From contig NW_020312081.1 in assembly GCF_002999335.1 (NCBI RefSeq), positions 293,334 through 357,333 of the forward strand: DNA of 64,000 nt, written 5' to 3'. Made by a program: the position numbers and the translations under genes. Shown here piece by piece: positions 1 to 12,552 of this stretch; the stretch's first letter is position 1, and the number at the start of each line of letters is the position of its first letter. The notes beneath the pieces were generated by a model, which saw only the letters and a program-made list of their open reading frames with translations, ran no database searches and was not told the origin of the DNA. The stretch comes from Cyclospora cayetanensis (lineage: Eukaryota; Apicomplexa; Conoidasida; Eucoccidiorida; Eimeriidae).

Positions 1-1244
1 TGAGCTCCCGGTGCGATGGAATACACAACTTCAACCAGTCGTTGTCAAGAAACCAACCCGAGAGCTGGCTGCTTGATGCAAAGAAAAGCCGTATTGCGGT
101 CTGGCTAGACAGCAGCCTTTAGTTCACTCGAGATATAGTTGACCATCATGCTGGGCAGCCAGCAAAGCAGATGGGTAGACGTGTAAGGCTGAAGCGAACT
201 AGCAAAATAGGTAGCTCAATAGTTTGGCGGGAAAACCGACACACTGCCAGGGGGCGGACTCTTGTAATGGAACATTAAAATGTTTTCATTTGGCCTGTAC
301 AAGCAGCCTCAAATAATTACAGAGCTATGCTCAAAGATGAAAAATGGCATCCAGCGAGAGCTGACACTGCACGGCAGCATCCGGTGCTGACGTACGACAA
401 AGGTAGGGCAGAGGGAGGGGCGGGAGAAGTGGACCCGTACAACGGAGGGGGGAGACAGGAGGACGACAAAGACACGGGGCATTCCAAAAAGCGATGCGTC
501 GGCATTTCTGTGTTCTCAAATACGGCGGAGTTACGGATTTGCTTGGTGTACAAAAGTGTATACTCCGCAACAGTGCTGATAACATCAGCGTCCACAGATG
601 CACGCATCCATGAGAACAGTTGCTAGTAGGCTAAAATCGAGAGGGTTAAGGTGGAATGAGCAGCGTGAACCTCGTCCGTAAAGGTAGCCCCAGAGCAAGA
701 TATAGTGGAGAAGTGCGACAGCCACACGGCCACAAATAGTTGTTGTACCTCTGCTCCAGATGGTGAGAGGATAACGAAGTTGCACCTGGGGAGAAAATTC
801 CGTCTGAGGCGAGACAAGCCATAGCCGTGGGCGGATGCCCTATCGAGAAAGAAGATGCCGGCTGAAGTGTACACACAGCTCAGATGATATATTCCTCATA
901 TGTGTACGATCAGCTCTGGTGCAGCATATAGTGCTGCTTCGAGGTGGCCACCAGAGCCCTCTCAGTTTGGTTGGCAAACGTGCATATACCTACACATGTG
1001 CATTCCTACTTATATCGACACACACATATGACTGCATAGATGCGTGTGAATAGTCAAGTAATTTTTGATATCGAGTATCTCTTGGAATGCGCATTATTAT
1101 TATAAGAACACATGTATACGCACTTATGATACAAACATATAGATGTATATATATGCAAAAGCCTATTTGCTGACATATTTATACATCAATAGCGAAGGAA
1201 AGAGAGGAATCCTCTCATACAAGATAAGTAGTCCCAGTGATACT
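1..1244. other. No supported gene
   Basis: Short overlapping reading frames occur on both strands, but none has conserved-looking protein sequence or a convincing splice pattern. The stretch from about 1000 to 1180 is AT-rich with ATAT and CATATG-type microsatellite character. It probably holds the 3' flank of the minus-strand gene that ends at 1245. Confidence 0.5.
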
Positions 1245-3468
1245 TTAAATAAGGTCAAGGTCTCCCTTTGCCCCCTCAGATTCTGTCTCGCTGCCTGAGG
1301 CTTCTGCTGTTTCTGCCGCATCGGCGGCTGCTCTGTTTTCACTCGTGAAAAGTGCGCCACCTCGTCCTTGGCCAGTGACAAGCTGAGCTCTTGCAGCAGC
1401 AGATGCCCGTGCGCTTTGCTGTTGCAACTCTTCAAAGGTGCTGCTGATGGCACCCACGCCGTTATCAAGCATCAAAGTAAACGTCATCCCAGAAGAGGCC
1501 TTGGGAACTCGCAGGAGGCTCTCCTGTGCACCGACTGCCGATTCCGTTAGAGTCTCAAGGGCCTTGGGAGAGGCTCCTCCATCTGGCGTCTGGGAGCGTT
1601 CAGATACATCGAGTGCCATTGGAGTTGCTGCTGCGTTGAGGCTGTTGCTAGACTGGGTAGGGAGATCCCACTCTACCGCTATTGGTAGCAAGGGGGGCAA
1701 TGAGGAGGCATCTGAGGCGGCGGAGTGACTTGATGCCATAGGGCGCACTGGAATGACCTTTATGTGGCGAGCCTTCTGCACGACATGGCAAACATGAAGG
1801 CTATTGTCGGCAGGAATACGAGAGGCTACATGGACTCGCAGAAACAGAGAAGGGAGGGGAGGGGGGGAAGAGGGGAGAGACACGAACAGACATAACGAGA
1901 GAAAACGATAGTGACAAGATGCTCCCGCCTCTTAGTAGAGCGTATCATAGGTTGGACCGGTGGTCCACGGAGAGAAAAACATCAGTACGTAGAAGGTCTC
2001 AAAGCTGATCTCCTACTTAAATAGCAGTAGAAGGGAGAGAGGCAAGCGATCGAGAGGAGTGATGCGATAAGCTGCGAGGCAAGGACTTAGGGCTGGGGAG
2101 AAGCGCAAGCAAAGGGGATAAGTGCCAAGCTTGAGACCGACCTTAACAGTGGTGCAGACTGCACGAATTTCAGGGAGGAGCATTAGGTCGTATAGCTTTG
2201 TACAGCTGAAAACTGTCTGAGATAGCTCCTTTCCAAACCTAGAAGGAGGTGAATGCACGTAAAAGCAGCAACTAATGCACATGTGAATAATCCGAGATGA
2301 TGCAGGAAACGAATTAGAACACGCAGAATGACTCAGAACAGACGCACATAGATAGCGACGCACAAATTTCGGATGGCCACGTGTGTGAAGAAGGAATCTG
2401 CAAAAGCCAAATGCAAGGGTGTCTTATGGGAGTTGTAGGGAGTACGGCTTCCCAGCTGCTTGCTACCGAGGTGGCAATGAAGAAGGTCGCAACAAGCCTT
2501 GCCTTAATTTAATTTTCCGTTTTAGCGTCGAGAGTGTCAGACCTCCCGGGTTTGCCTTGAGGAGCTCCAAAATGCAATGCTGGAGTTCTCCGACGCTGCT
2601 AATGTGGTTCTTGCTGCTGCTCCTCTCAGGCAGTCTCTGAAGATACCGAAAAAGGAAGAGGAGCCACAAGCCTGCGGTTTTTGTACGGCCATCCAAAAAA
2701 GCGTTCTTTTTTTATGGATAACTGAAATGACCTTACCAGGAAGGCGTTGACAACCTTCTTGCACTGGTTGACGGGTTTCAAGATGTTATCCTCGTAGGCG
2801 AGAACCTTTCTCTTTGAGATTGCTAGCTGTACAATGTGACAGAGTTGCCCCAGGCTGTAGCCTCTGAGAAAGGCAAAGTTCCGGCTCTGAAGGAACCGAG
2901 CCATGCCGTACCTGAGGCCCCACAAGACAACCCTGCAGACGTTACAGTCCACGTAAACCACATACCGTATGATCTAAGCATACTCCTGCGTGCCAGCCAG
3001 AGAGCCCCCCATCAGCTCGCAACAGTTTTGCGATCTATCAGTACAGTTAAAGCAATAGACTGGACTGTCGAGAAGCACAGGCTAGACCTTACGGCTTCAA
3101 GTTCACAGCGGCTTAAGGGATGCTCTGGGGTAAGGAAGAACAGAAGGTGCGCACCTGCCCCCTCCTATTTCAAGTCTGCTGCAGTCAGACATGGATAGAG
3201 CCTCTACGAATTGCATGAAGCTGTTCCAGAGCTCTTCAGGATAAGGGTCTACAGGGTTGTTCGCGTCTACCCAACCAGGGTGGCCTTGGGGAGGATGTAG
3301 AAGATAAACTACTTCCTCTCCTGGTGCCCCTTGGCACTCCACACGGCAAGTATCTGTCATTTGCTTGTAGTATTCTAGCTGAGGAGACATCGCAGCGCCT
3401 CGCATCAGACCCATAACAGCATAGAGGGTTGCGATGTGGACTGTGCACAGGGATGCGATGCTAGCCAT
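1245..3468 (-). CDS. OST-HTH/LOTUS domain protein, multi-exon
   Basis: Exons resolved by splice phase are 3155-3468 (ATG at 3468), 2737-2932, 2503-2636 and 2142-2238. A last exon from about 1783 or 1838 runs to the stop at 1245. Joining exons 3 and 4 gives a winged-helix-like block: ELLKANPGGLTLSTLKRKI, then FGKELSQTVF and LYDLMLLPEIRAV. This matches the OST-HTH/LOTUS pattern (LL..HPxGLxLSxL, then FGKxL, then LxDLLxxLPxV). Such domains occur in RNA-binding regulators of germ-cell and stage-specific transcripts, often beside NYN nucleases; no NYN domain is visible here. Exon 2 carries another conserved-looking helical segment (YSLGQLCHIVQLAISKRK). The C-terminal exon is Ala/Ser/Glu-rich and probably disordered. 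Intron 3 uses a GC donor (AAG|GCAAGG). The donor of exon 4 is uncertain (aag|gtcggt, or four bases later). An RNA-binding role is inferred from the domain only; the target is unknown. Confidence 0.72.
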
Positions 3469-4200
3469 TTCTCGCTTTTTTCAAAGATGAACAAAACTCG
3501 TTATCCCAAGTCATGGACGTCCAAGTATACAACAGTAAATCCTAAAAGTACTGCACATCACGAAAATGCATACATATATACAGCCATAAGTACTTATTTC
3601 ATATTTGTCACTTCAGAAACCACCCAGAACCTCTTCCGACATTTCTTTCTTTTGCTGTTAGTTTCGTATGGTCTCAGTGCATCAATCCTGTGTGGTCTAC
3701 GCAAAATGATGCAACATCAGCGGTGCCCAATTACATATCTACAGGTGTTCAGAAGCAGGCACATGGCTAATTCGAAAACAGGATGCCCAGTTCACTCGCG
3801 CTAGCGTCTGGTGATCTGGTTGCCCGACTGTAGTTGCTCTTCAGCAGAGCTGCTGCCCCTCAGCAAGCTATCTAATTTATTTGGTGCGCAGTAGTGTTTG
3901 TGGTGTATGTCCCCACAAAGTTCGTGGTAATATGGTGAGAGCAGCCTGTCTCCAGTAGTCTTCCTTTCAGGTTGAAGGCGGATGGCAGAATCTGGTCAGC
4001 GTACAGGCTCTGTAAGGCCAGTAGCAGAGAAGCGCTTTCCCCAGCAGCCCATACAGGGGACTGTTGAGCTGTAGATACATCCCAGAGTTGCACACAATTC
4101 AGACGAAGCCGGAGATCCATCTCACTTGTAGGTGATATACCAATACAATAGCTAGAGAAAAGAAATATATGGCAAGCATCGGCAGATTACAATTTCCCGA
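3469..4200. other. Intergenic, no supported gene
   Basis: A minus-strand frame at 3872-4120 (LDWDVSTAQQ-like, about 80 residues) could be a terminal exon of the gene starting near 6208, but no phase-matched splice site was established. Otherwise nothing is seen. Confidence 0.4.
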
Positions 4201-6208
4201 CTATATTTGATTTAAGTTTGGTTCGTTTCTGCGGAATGTAAAAGGATCTATCTTACGGATCAGCTGCTGCCAGAACGCAGAGGCATCGACCTTGCTGGGA
4301 CTGCTGCAGCTGCTGTTAAGAAAGGGGCGGAGAGGGAGGTGCAGCGGCGCTGTGGCGTGCAGCTGCTCTCGAACAGGCTTGGTGGTCATAATGTCTGTCA
4401 ACAGCTGACGTTGCTGGGGAGTTACGTTCTTTGAGAGCTGATGCAGCGTGCGGACTATTCGATCGTACTGAAGCTGCTCATTTTGTCTCATTCTCTGCTG
4501 ATCTGTCTGTACTTCCTGCTCCGGCGGGCTTGCCTCTGGCAGTGACATCTCCACTGCACTGCTGTTTACAAGCGACTGCGGCTCCTGCTTAATTCCTGGC
4601 TCATGGAGGTCGCTAGGCCCCACTGTGGCTTCAATGAGCTCCTCTATTCGCCATCTCAGCTTATCACTCTCCACCTGTTTTTGCACCTCACGGAAGTGCT
4701 GATGCTGCTTCTGCAGCAGTGAAAGCAGTGGACGATGAGGTGTTTGTTCTTGGTTGCAGTGCAAGGCGTTTTTTGCAACACATTGCGATTCATTCTGGCC
4801 TTGAAAGCCACCCTCTTCAAAGATATTGGAACAAGCTCCTTCAGGTGCCTCTGTCACCACAAGCTCCGTAGTAAGCGCTGTCGTTTGGCCGCGTTCCTGG
4901 TTCGTCAGCAGCGTTTGCTGCACTGGCTTCGCAGCCTCTGACGGCAGATGATTAAGAGAGAGGAATTGAAGACCCTCAGACAGCATCTGGCCATATACCG
5001 CTTGCTGCTGCTGAATCAGCAACAGCTGTTGGTGCACCAGCTTGTCGTGCAGTTGCTGTGGTTGTTGTTGTTTCTGCTGCTGCCGCTCCGCAGGCGCAGC
5101 CGCGAGAGCCGCTTTTGGGGATGTTAACCCTGTCGTGTCAGACGCGCTTTCAGGTCCAAGCAGATGGAGGCGCACTTCTTCCGAAGGCTGCGGAGAGCAC
5201 CTGCTAGAAGGTTCTGCCATCGTGCACACACTGCGGATGCTGTTGCTACTACTGCTGCTGGTGGAAGCTCTGGCACTTTTGCTACTGGTAAAGCTGCTGC
5301 TTGAGCTGCTCAATCCGCTGGAGGTGGTAAAACTGCTGCTGTTGCTGCTTAAAAAGCTGTCTGGAGGACCGGAACAGCTGCTGCTGATGCTACTGTAGGT
5401 GGTAGAGGCCTCTTCGGCGGGTGTACTGTCTTTGAAACCTTCAGTCGAGGAGCTTCCTCTTTGTGCAGCCTCCACCATATCTCGAACGAGCTGTTGCCAG
5501 TCTGAGTAGCAGTACACACCTCATAAGCAGTGATCACTCAAAGACAACTCCTGATATGTGGTTATACAAGAGCCAAATAGCTCTACCTGTAAACAGACCC
5601 AGATGTAAGCATAAAAAGCGTTGCATACATATATATATACAGATCCACGCACGTAAAAATAATAATCGGCGTGAAGACTTTTACTGGGGGATCACCCAGC
5701 AAAGCTCATACTGGCGCATTAGGGGGTTTGGAAGAAAATGATGGGGGCTCGCAGGAAACTCAGCACGCGTGCGGACAACAGTGTTTGCGCACACGAACAA
5801 TGAAGTATCCAGAAGGGGCAGACAGGCAAGCACACAGATACGTAGTCATATAAACGACAGAGAAGGAACAAAGGGAAAAAATATACAAGAAAATAGGTGG
5901 AAGCATCTTAGTTAAGGGTTGTAGGGAAACCTCATCCAGAGAAAATGAAGCAAACGAGTAGAGCTGTGCAGACAAAGATGGAGTCTGAGAATTAGAAATT
6001 CCATGTGACTCTAGGGCAAAACAGGTGTACCCAATTCTGCATCCTCATGGGGTGATACGTGCGGACGCCCGAATTTCAGCACGGTGGAGGCCATCCAGGG
6101 GCTCCAGCCTTTGGCATCTTCTGTATCCTTCTCTGCTGTACGGGAGCCTAAAGTTTCTTCCATGGGTCCTTGGAAACTCTGCTCCCAATCTTGGTTTGGA
6201 AAAGGCAT
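4201..6208 (-). CDS. Low-complexity Ser/Gln-rich protein, two-exon model
   Basis: This protein is not recognised. The large open frame at 4201-5517 has no ATG at its 5' end (it begins with GTG). It is best read as a 3' exon (4201-5501) joined to a 5' exon at 6031-6208 that begins with ATG (MPFPNQDWEQSF). The junction g|ac is phase-consistent (donor ttgg|gtacac, acceptor ctactcag|ac) and gives about 492 residues. The N-terminal third has serine runs, the middle is Gln-rich, and the C-terminal 120 residues are more ordered. That ordered part has an alternating helical segment (YDRIVRTLHQLSKNV) and a Trp/Phe-containing tail (FWQQLIRKIDPFTF) that may be the functional part. A short extra exon near 5950-5995 (SAQLYSFASFSLDE) is possible. 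A nuclear factor is conceivable, but nothing in the sequence proves it. Confidence 0.5.
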
Positions 6209-8491
6209 CTCTCCTTTGCCTGCAGCACGAACCCGAAGCAGGGAAAGAAGTTTCTTGGGAGCAGTAGCGGCAGCGGTTTTTCGTTGACAGTTGGGGCCAA
6301 AAAGGAAAGGAAACAGACCAAATTGAGTGTCAGATACTCATGGCTGTATCGCCGTTGATTAATATCTTTTACAGAAGCGTGCGTAGTCTGGTTGAGACAA
6401 GGAAACAGAGGGGTGCAAGTAGGAGGGCTCCATGATGAGGTGATTTCAGGCAATAAGCCCCGCCTCACGTGTATATGGGCTTCACATGAGACTTTTGTTT
6501 GTCTTTAGCTCAAAGTAATGCGTGCGTATGGCGGGGACGAGGTGCGGGGGAAGCTGACGCTGCCACGGGGTATATAAGTGTATTCACAGCACCTTCGGGA
6601 GCAATGAACCTGAGGGGCAAGGATATCTGGAGATCAAAGCAAAACAAACAGCAGACAGACCAAGCTACAGTCTAGCGCGTATCTGCATCTTGTATTGGGG
6701 GACCTGAAGGACAGTGTTTTGCTTATGTGCCAAGAGGTGTGTGTGGCTTGGGAGAAAAGGGGCACTCGATTCTCGGAAGGTGTGTTGATGCGTTCAGTAA
6801 GCACTTACTACAATTAATAATACAATCAAATAACCAATCTGAGGAAGGAATGCTGACCTTCATCCCCTTTGCAGAAGCATTCCGCATCGAGCTGTAGTGG
6901 TCCAGTGGTGTGGCACGTGGCAGCACAACGCACGCCTCTGGCCGTGCGCACACACACGTTGCACGGGCATTCAGCACTCAGAAATGAGTACTTAAACATA
7001 TTTCCCCAAGCAACTATGACGAAGATGCCATCCTTTTTGCCATCGGAAGGCGTGTCTTCGCCTCGATTTACAGACTGCGAGGTCACTCCGCAGCATCCGA
7101 AAGCGGATATTCCCTGCGAGGAACTGCACTGCTACAGCACAGACACACTAGAATTTGCCTTGTATTTATGAATAATTTATGCTTTGATGGTAAAGAACTC
7201 AAAGCGGTGGCTCACGGTGATCCAGCTAAGCTGCAAAGTATGAGCACTCGACTCGCTGGCACACAGGAGAGCCTCTGGTGGCGTTCGTTGCGAATGCTTT
7301 AGTGAAACAGTGGCATCCATCCAGTATTTGTACAGCTTTGAATCTGTTATTCGCTATGCTGGAGCGTGTGATGAAGTGTAAGACGGGGTAGCAGTGGTTC
7401 ATGGTGGCTCTAGCTTATGCACCAGGCCACGCAGCCGACCAGGCGGTCGAAAGTGCGATCTCCATGCTTCTGGGGAAATTTAAATGGGCTTCGAGTACAA
7501 AAAGTGATCTTTCAGTTGATGCAAGTCTTCTGACAGTTGATGTTCTATGCATTCAATGCTTTCTCTTTCAGCCCATGCGCGCCTTTACTCTGATTGCTTG
7601 AGGCCCACGGACACCCTATCAGTAGGCACTATCAGTTTGTGAATCGGCGAAACTCCAGGAATAGAAAGCCCCCCCGTCAGTTTGGATGTACGAATTTTCT
7701 CGTGGTAACGCTGCAGCAGAGAAGACGAAGCGCCTTCCCGCGTTCGTGTTTACTAGGAATGTCAAGTCGGACACGACACCCCACAAGAACAACAAAATAA
7801 ACAGCCTTGAAGGCTTTCGCTTGTCTTAAGTTCAGAGTCCATCGCACCAAACCACAGCTCTTGGCAAGAGAAGTAGCAGGCTTGTGTGCCGCGCACCACA
7901 TTGGCGCATTCCAGATTACCCCTTGGGGCTATTCAAGTCAATGGGCGGAAACAGGTACAACAGAGACAAGCGTTTACCATAAAGCTTTGCCTCTCACACA
8001 TTAACCGAAACTCTAAATTTCAATTAGATGGCGTCTGCTGCGAGGAAATGGAGCACCCCTTTGCTCATAGAATCTAAATACAGTACAATGAATACTTCTA
8101 GGGTCTAAGGTACCTGGCTTCACACATGAAATTGTACGGCACCGTTTTTCCTCCACAGCTGTGAGCTCTAGACCCTAAAGAAGCTGGGTAAAAGGCATGT
8201 GATTAGTGAGTCAAAAGGATCTAGGATTTCGGGGATGCAATTTAGTAAACAGCGTGACCCAAGGGCTGATTGTTTGGAAAGTGACAGAAAGCTTCGATGT
8301 TGTTCTGCTTATGCACATGATGCACATGGGGAAGCAACCATCCTTCAAATGTCAAGTCCGTCTCGCTGCAGCACAAAACAGACAATCTAAACTTCTGACT
8401 CAACCATGGCACCTAGAACTCTAACAGATAGGCACACATAGGCAACTCATCAAGGGGTGTCTCTTATCAAGGCTTTTGTGGAAATCAGAGC
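6209..8491. other. 2.3 kb without a supported gene
   Basis: Scattered frames of 60-100 residues exist on both strands (for example 6869-7171 plus). None shows family motifs, repeats or consistent splice phase. A TATA-like stretch (gggtatataagtg) lies near 6570 on the plus strand. Regulatory or untranslated sequence for the flanking genes is possible. Confidence 0.45.
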
Positions 8492-10769
8492 CTACCGACG
8501 ATCCTGTAGTGCATAATAGCGACTCATCCGGACGAATTCGATGCGAGTTCTTCTGGCCCTTCAATCATACCGCAAGTACTAAACCCTTAACAGATAACAA
8601 CTTTCCCCACGCTGAATGCCGAAGCGATTCGAGAGCCAGAACAGCAGCGTTTGGACTTACTTCATCTTGTTCCACTGCCAATACGCGCAGTGTGCCATTC
8701 GGATTCCAAGGCCTCGCGTGATCTTTTCATGCAAGCGCACTGCGAAGCAGGCACGCAGCAAACCGCCAATTGTACATTTCAATCTTAATCTTAGGGTGGC
8801 ATGGGTTCTACAGCGAAACTGGCTAAATGCTGTGCAAACGATCCAAAAAACATCTCAACCAGCCAGTTCAACAGAGCATCACGTGTTGGCTGGGCAAACT
8901 CAAACCTAAAGCCTAAGCTTCATATTATACCCGTTGCTGTTTTGCTATTTGTGTGCACGTAGAACCGATCTGCTCCGTCGCAGCTCCAAGCCAGCTTGCG
9001 ATCGCGTTCCAGAATATCGAAACAAAGGATGCCCCTGAACGAAATCTCAAGCACCCTTTTTTGCGCCCTAACTAAACCTTGACTCGAAATGCTGCAGACG
9101 ACAAAGCTCGAAAGCCAGAGTCCTTTACCCTCAGGCTTTGTGCAGACAACCAGGATATGCAGAGACGCACCGCATTGCGTAAGCCTGGTGAGCGATTCGC
9201 AGCTTGGATAGAATGGCACTAAACTGCAAATCACAAACGTTTCACCCCAAACGCTAAACCTTTACCCTCAATGTCGAAGCTCACGGCCAGAACTCAGCGC
9301 TCAAGTCGAAAAAAGCAAACACTCTCCGTAAAATCAAGAACCTAGTCCAAAGTTGCAAAGCCAAGATCCTACCTTCTGCACAAAGACAGTCGGCGGCCTC
9401 GGTGTATGCGTCAACTCCACGCGCTGCAGCTGCCGTAGAGCCCGCCGAGTTTCCACTGCAAGCGAACAGTCTCAAAGAGTGCGGTGATCTTCAGCTCAAG
9501 GCTGATACGTCGATACACCTAGCGCTCAAAGTGGGAGAACAAAGGAAGGCCTTTCCAAGCGAATGACAGAGACACACCAAGTTCCCAACCAAGCCCTTCG
9601 TCCTAGCAGCCTTACCGTCAAGGTGCTCGTACGAATGGCGGCTGAGAGTACGCAGTGCCAGACGGCAGAGAAGAAGTTGCCTGAACACAGTCGAACCCCA
9701 GAACTAAACCCCTAAACTATCACCACCATCACCCACACATATTTCACTCCTACCCTCTCGAAATTTCGCAGTCTTTGAACTCCTCCACTTTCAAATTCTT
9801 CGGCCCTGCTAAATGAGTATCTGTCTATACACGCTTCACCGCAAGCCACACCTGTGGAGTCGAGCATTTGACGGAAATATCCAGAAGGCCTCCTGCTGCT
9901 CAGCAGCAAAGGCAGCAACCCTGCATCGCCAGCAACAGGCAAGGCAAAGAATGCAAAACGCATACCTGCACACATCGCAAGCGCGCCACATGCCCATGCC
10001 CAGCCTTCCGTCGAGCGCGCGTGCCAGAAACCCAAGGAACTAACCTCTCAACACAGGAGAGCAGCAAAGTCATCCAGCGTTCCTGCTGGAAGCACTGGGG
10101 GTGATGGTACAGCAGAAGTGCTGCTTCAGCGGCTGAGCCAAGAGCCAACGCCTCCACCCGTCCCAGCTCCCGCTGCTGCAGCTGCCCTTCAAGCAACTGC
10201 TGCAAGCGCTCCTGCAGCGGCTGCAACACAGATTCGACCTGAACGTCCAGCTGCGCGCACGCCAGCAGCAGCCGCGCAGCAGTGGCTAAGGGCAGCAGCG
10301 GCTGCTGCTGCTGCAGCACAAACTCCGCCGTTGTAACGAGGGCAGCCGACGGCATACGCTGCTGGGCAAACGCCTCAACGACGGAGCACAGATCCCGTCC
10401 ACTCCAAAGAGAGGCAACTGCACGCAACACCCCAAAGCTACGCTCCACAGCCTAGCAGCAAGCGGCTTCATCCGGATGCCTCTCCTTGGACAGCCAACCC
10501 CAGCGCACTGTCTGTACAGAGCCTCAGGCTCAAGTCAGCCTACCTCGAGAGGGCCCTGTTTGCGCAACTGCGATTTCCGCGTCTCGAAAGAAGTCGAAAT
10601 GCAAAAACGCCAGGCTGCGCACAGCTCTGCTTAGGCCTGAATGCAAACCAGAAGCCCTTACTAAAGAAGCATGGCGTCTCGACCCTCATATACACACATA
10701 TATATATATAGTATAAATGTACACATAATATGCATATATGTATAGAGTAGACATACATAAATATATAGT

Positions 10770-10821
<52 letters not shown>

Positions 10822-11828
10822 CAGACATATGTATAGAGCAGACACATATACATGGTAGGCATATATATGTATGTATATCCCCAGTCCTAGACCGCTGCCG
10901 CAAAGTCGTGTTCACGTAAAAGAAGCGGCACAGGTCCAAACGGAAGAGCTTCCAGCGCCAGGAAGCAACTACACCAGAAAAGGTAAAAACAGCACATTCT
11001 TACGAGGGAGTTGTTGCAACAGAGATTCAGGAGATTCTGCCACGGCGGTTCGGGCAATGTTCAGCAAGCCGCTGACTACGGAAAACTCGCGCATGCCCGC
11101 AGCAAAACATCCCTGCACCACAATCTTTCGCATCGGCGTCAAAATCCTGAATCCTTAGACAAGCTTCTAGCAAGATAGAGGGGCAGACAGAGAGGGGTCA
11201 CTCTCAATCGGGATAGGCAGACTCGAGCACGCCATGGCACGTGGCTTTTAGAGTCATTCCTCACTTCAAGGAGAAGAGCAACGTGATCTAGCTGCAGCGG
11301 TGCATCGTCTTTACCCAGATCGCGCTGCTGCTGCTGCTTCACGCAGCGATTCCACAGAGCACGCAGAGGACTCCAATCGGCAGCTGCTGCTTCAGACGCC
11401 GTTGCTGCCGCAGCAGACTTCAGCAGCTGCAGAGGCACTGTGGCAGCCAGCTGACGAGAAGCTGCAGCAACAGTATACAGCTTGGCATCTTCATTGGGTG
11501 CAGAAGGAGCAGCCCAGGCAGCTGGTTCCGTTGCTGCATGTGGACCCACTTCCGCAGCTGTCGCCGTCTGACTTTTTGGTGGTGCTCTGGCTGCATGCAG
11601 CGCACGCCGTGAAACGCCTCCTGCTGCTCCCGTTCTTACTGCATCCACTTCTCCAGCTATTGTAACCGCTGAACGCAGCTGCCAGCATTGGCAGCTTACG
11701 CAGCAGGCACCTATGCCCGCCGCCGATGACAAAAATTTCCTTGCCCCCACACCGCTGTGCTTTACTGCTCCTGCTGCTGTGCCGCAGCGCAGGGCAGCGC
11801 CTACGAGGCAGCGCCGACTCCACTGCAT
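8492..11828 (-). CDS. RAP-domain protein with helical-repeat body, probably mitochondrial
   Basis: Phase-consistent exons are 11265-11828 (ATG), 11004-11112, 10916-10968, then 10045-10451, 9852-9892, 9754-9808, 9616-9680, 9373-9455, 9171-9223, 8931-9034, 8661-8739 and 8492-8558 (stop). A further exon at 10544-10636 reads AVRSLAFLHFDFFRDAE but does not fit the phase of its neighbours. The N terminus is Arg/Ala/Ser-rich with few acidic residues, like a mitochondrial transit peptide. The middle is leucine-rich helical repeats of the heptatricopeptide type. The C terminus is a RAP domain: LSKLRIAHQ, then LERDRKLAWSCDGADRFY (the conserved D-G-x-x-R/H-F-Y core), then LHEKITRGLGIRMAH and YWQWNKM, ending RYYALQDRR. 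RAP proteins bind organellar RNA; in apicomplexans many act on fragmented mitochondrial rRNA. That role is inferred. It is head-to-head with the DNAAF1 gene, 724 bp apart. Confidence 0.82.
10690..10870. repeat. AT-rich microsatellite in an intron
   Basis: An uninterrupted TA run of about 40 bases lies near 10778-10818, flanked by ATACATAT variants. It sits between two exons of the RAP-domain gene, so the apparent frames across it (Tyr/Ile/Cys-rich) are not protein. Confidence 0.85.
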
Positions 11829-12552
11829 TTTGTGTATGCTCCACGTGTCGTGAGTGCTGCTGCTGCTCGCGCTGCAGTTCTGTGCACCATATTGCGGCCG
11901 CTAGAAAAAGTCAGCCTGCTGAAGCCTTTGCAGTGTATTCGGGCTTCAGCGCAAAGATGCGAGAGTAGTCAGCGTTTCTCTGGTGCAACACACCTGCGCT
12001 CCGGGCACAAAGCTCAGAGCCCTCCACTAGTGTTGCTCCTTCCGTTTTAAGAGGTTCTGTCCTCGGGATAACAGCAAATACCCATCTTCGCTTAAAAATA
12101 CACTTAGAACATCCAAAACGCTAACCCTTTTTATGGGGACAGTAGTCACTGCTACCCCTTTTACAGCTGTGGCTGCTGCTGCATGCGGCAGCGCAGACTA
12201 CCGCATGCGCTGGTCGCATCCCCAAAAATAAAACGCCGACATGAAACCCTTGCAAACCCCATATCTAAACCACAAATTCTTCGTGCGACATTATCCATCC
12301 GTTGCTTCTGTTGTAGCTGCTTTGGTGCTAGGTCCGCACCAAAAAAAAATTGGGTTGTTCAACAACTCCCGAGACCCCCTAGCCTGTACATGAGCTTCCT
12401 CCTATGTTGACGGCCTCTCCATCTAATTCTGTGTCTATATATGTTCCCAGTGTATTCTATAGGCTCTCTATCCTTCGAGATGCGCACAATTTGAAGCTTC
12501 ACACAAAGGATTCAGGTTGTACCATTAGACGTTGGAGTTGGGGTAATAGACA
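11829..12552. promoter_or_regulatory. Divergent intergenic region, RAP gene / DNAAF1
   Basis: These 724 bp separate the ATG of the minus-strand RAP gene from the ATG of the plus-strand DNAAF1 gene, so both promoters must lie in it or in upstream untranslated exons. No specific promoter element can be named. A CTG-rich stretch occurs near 11850-11875. Confidence 0.4.
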
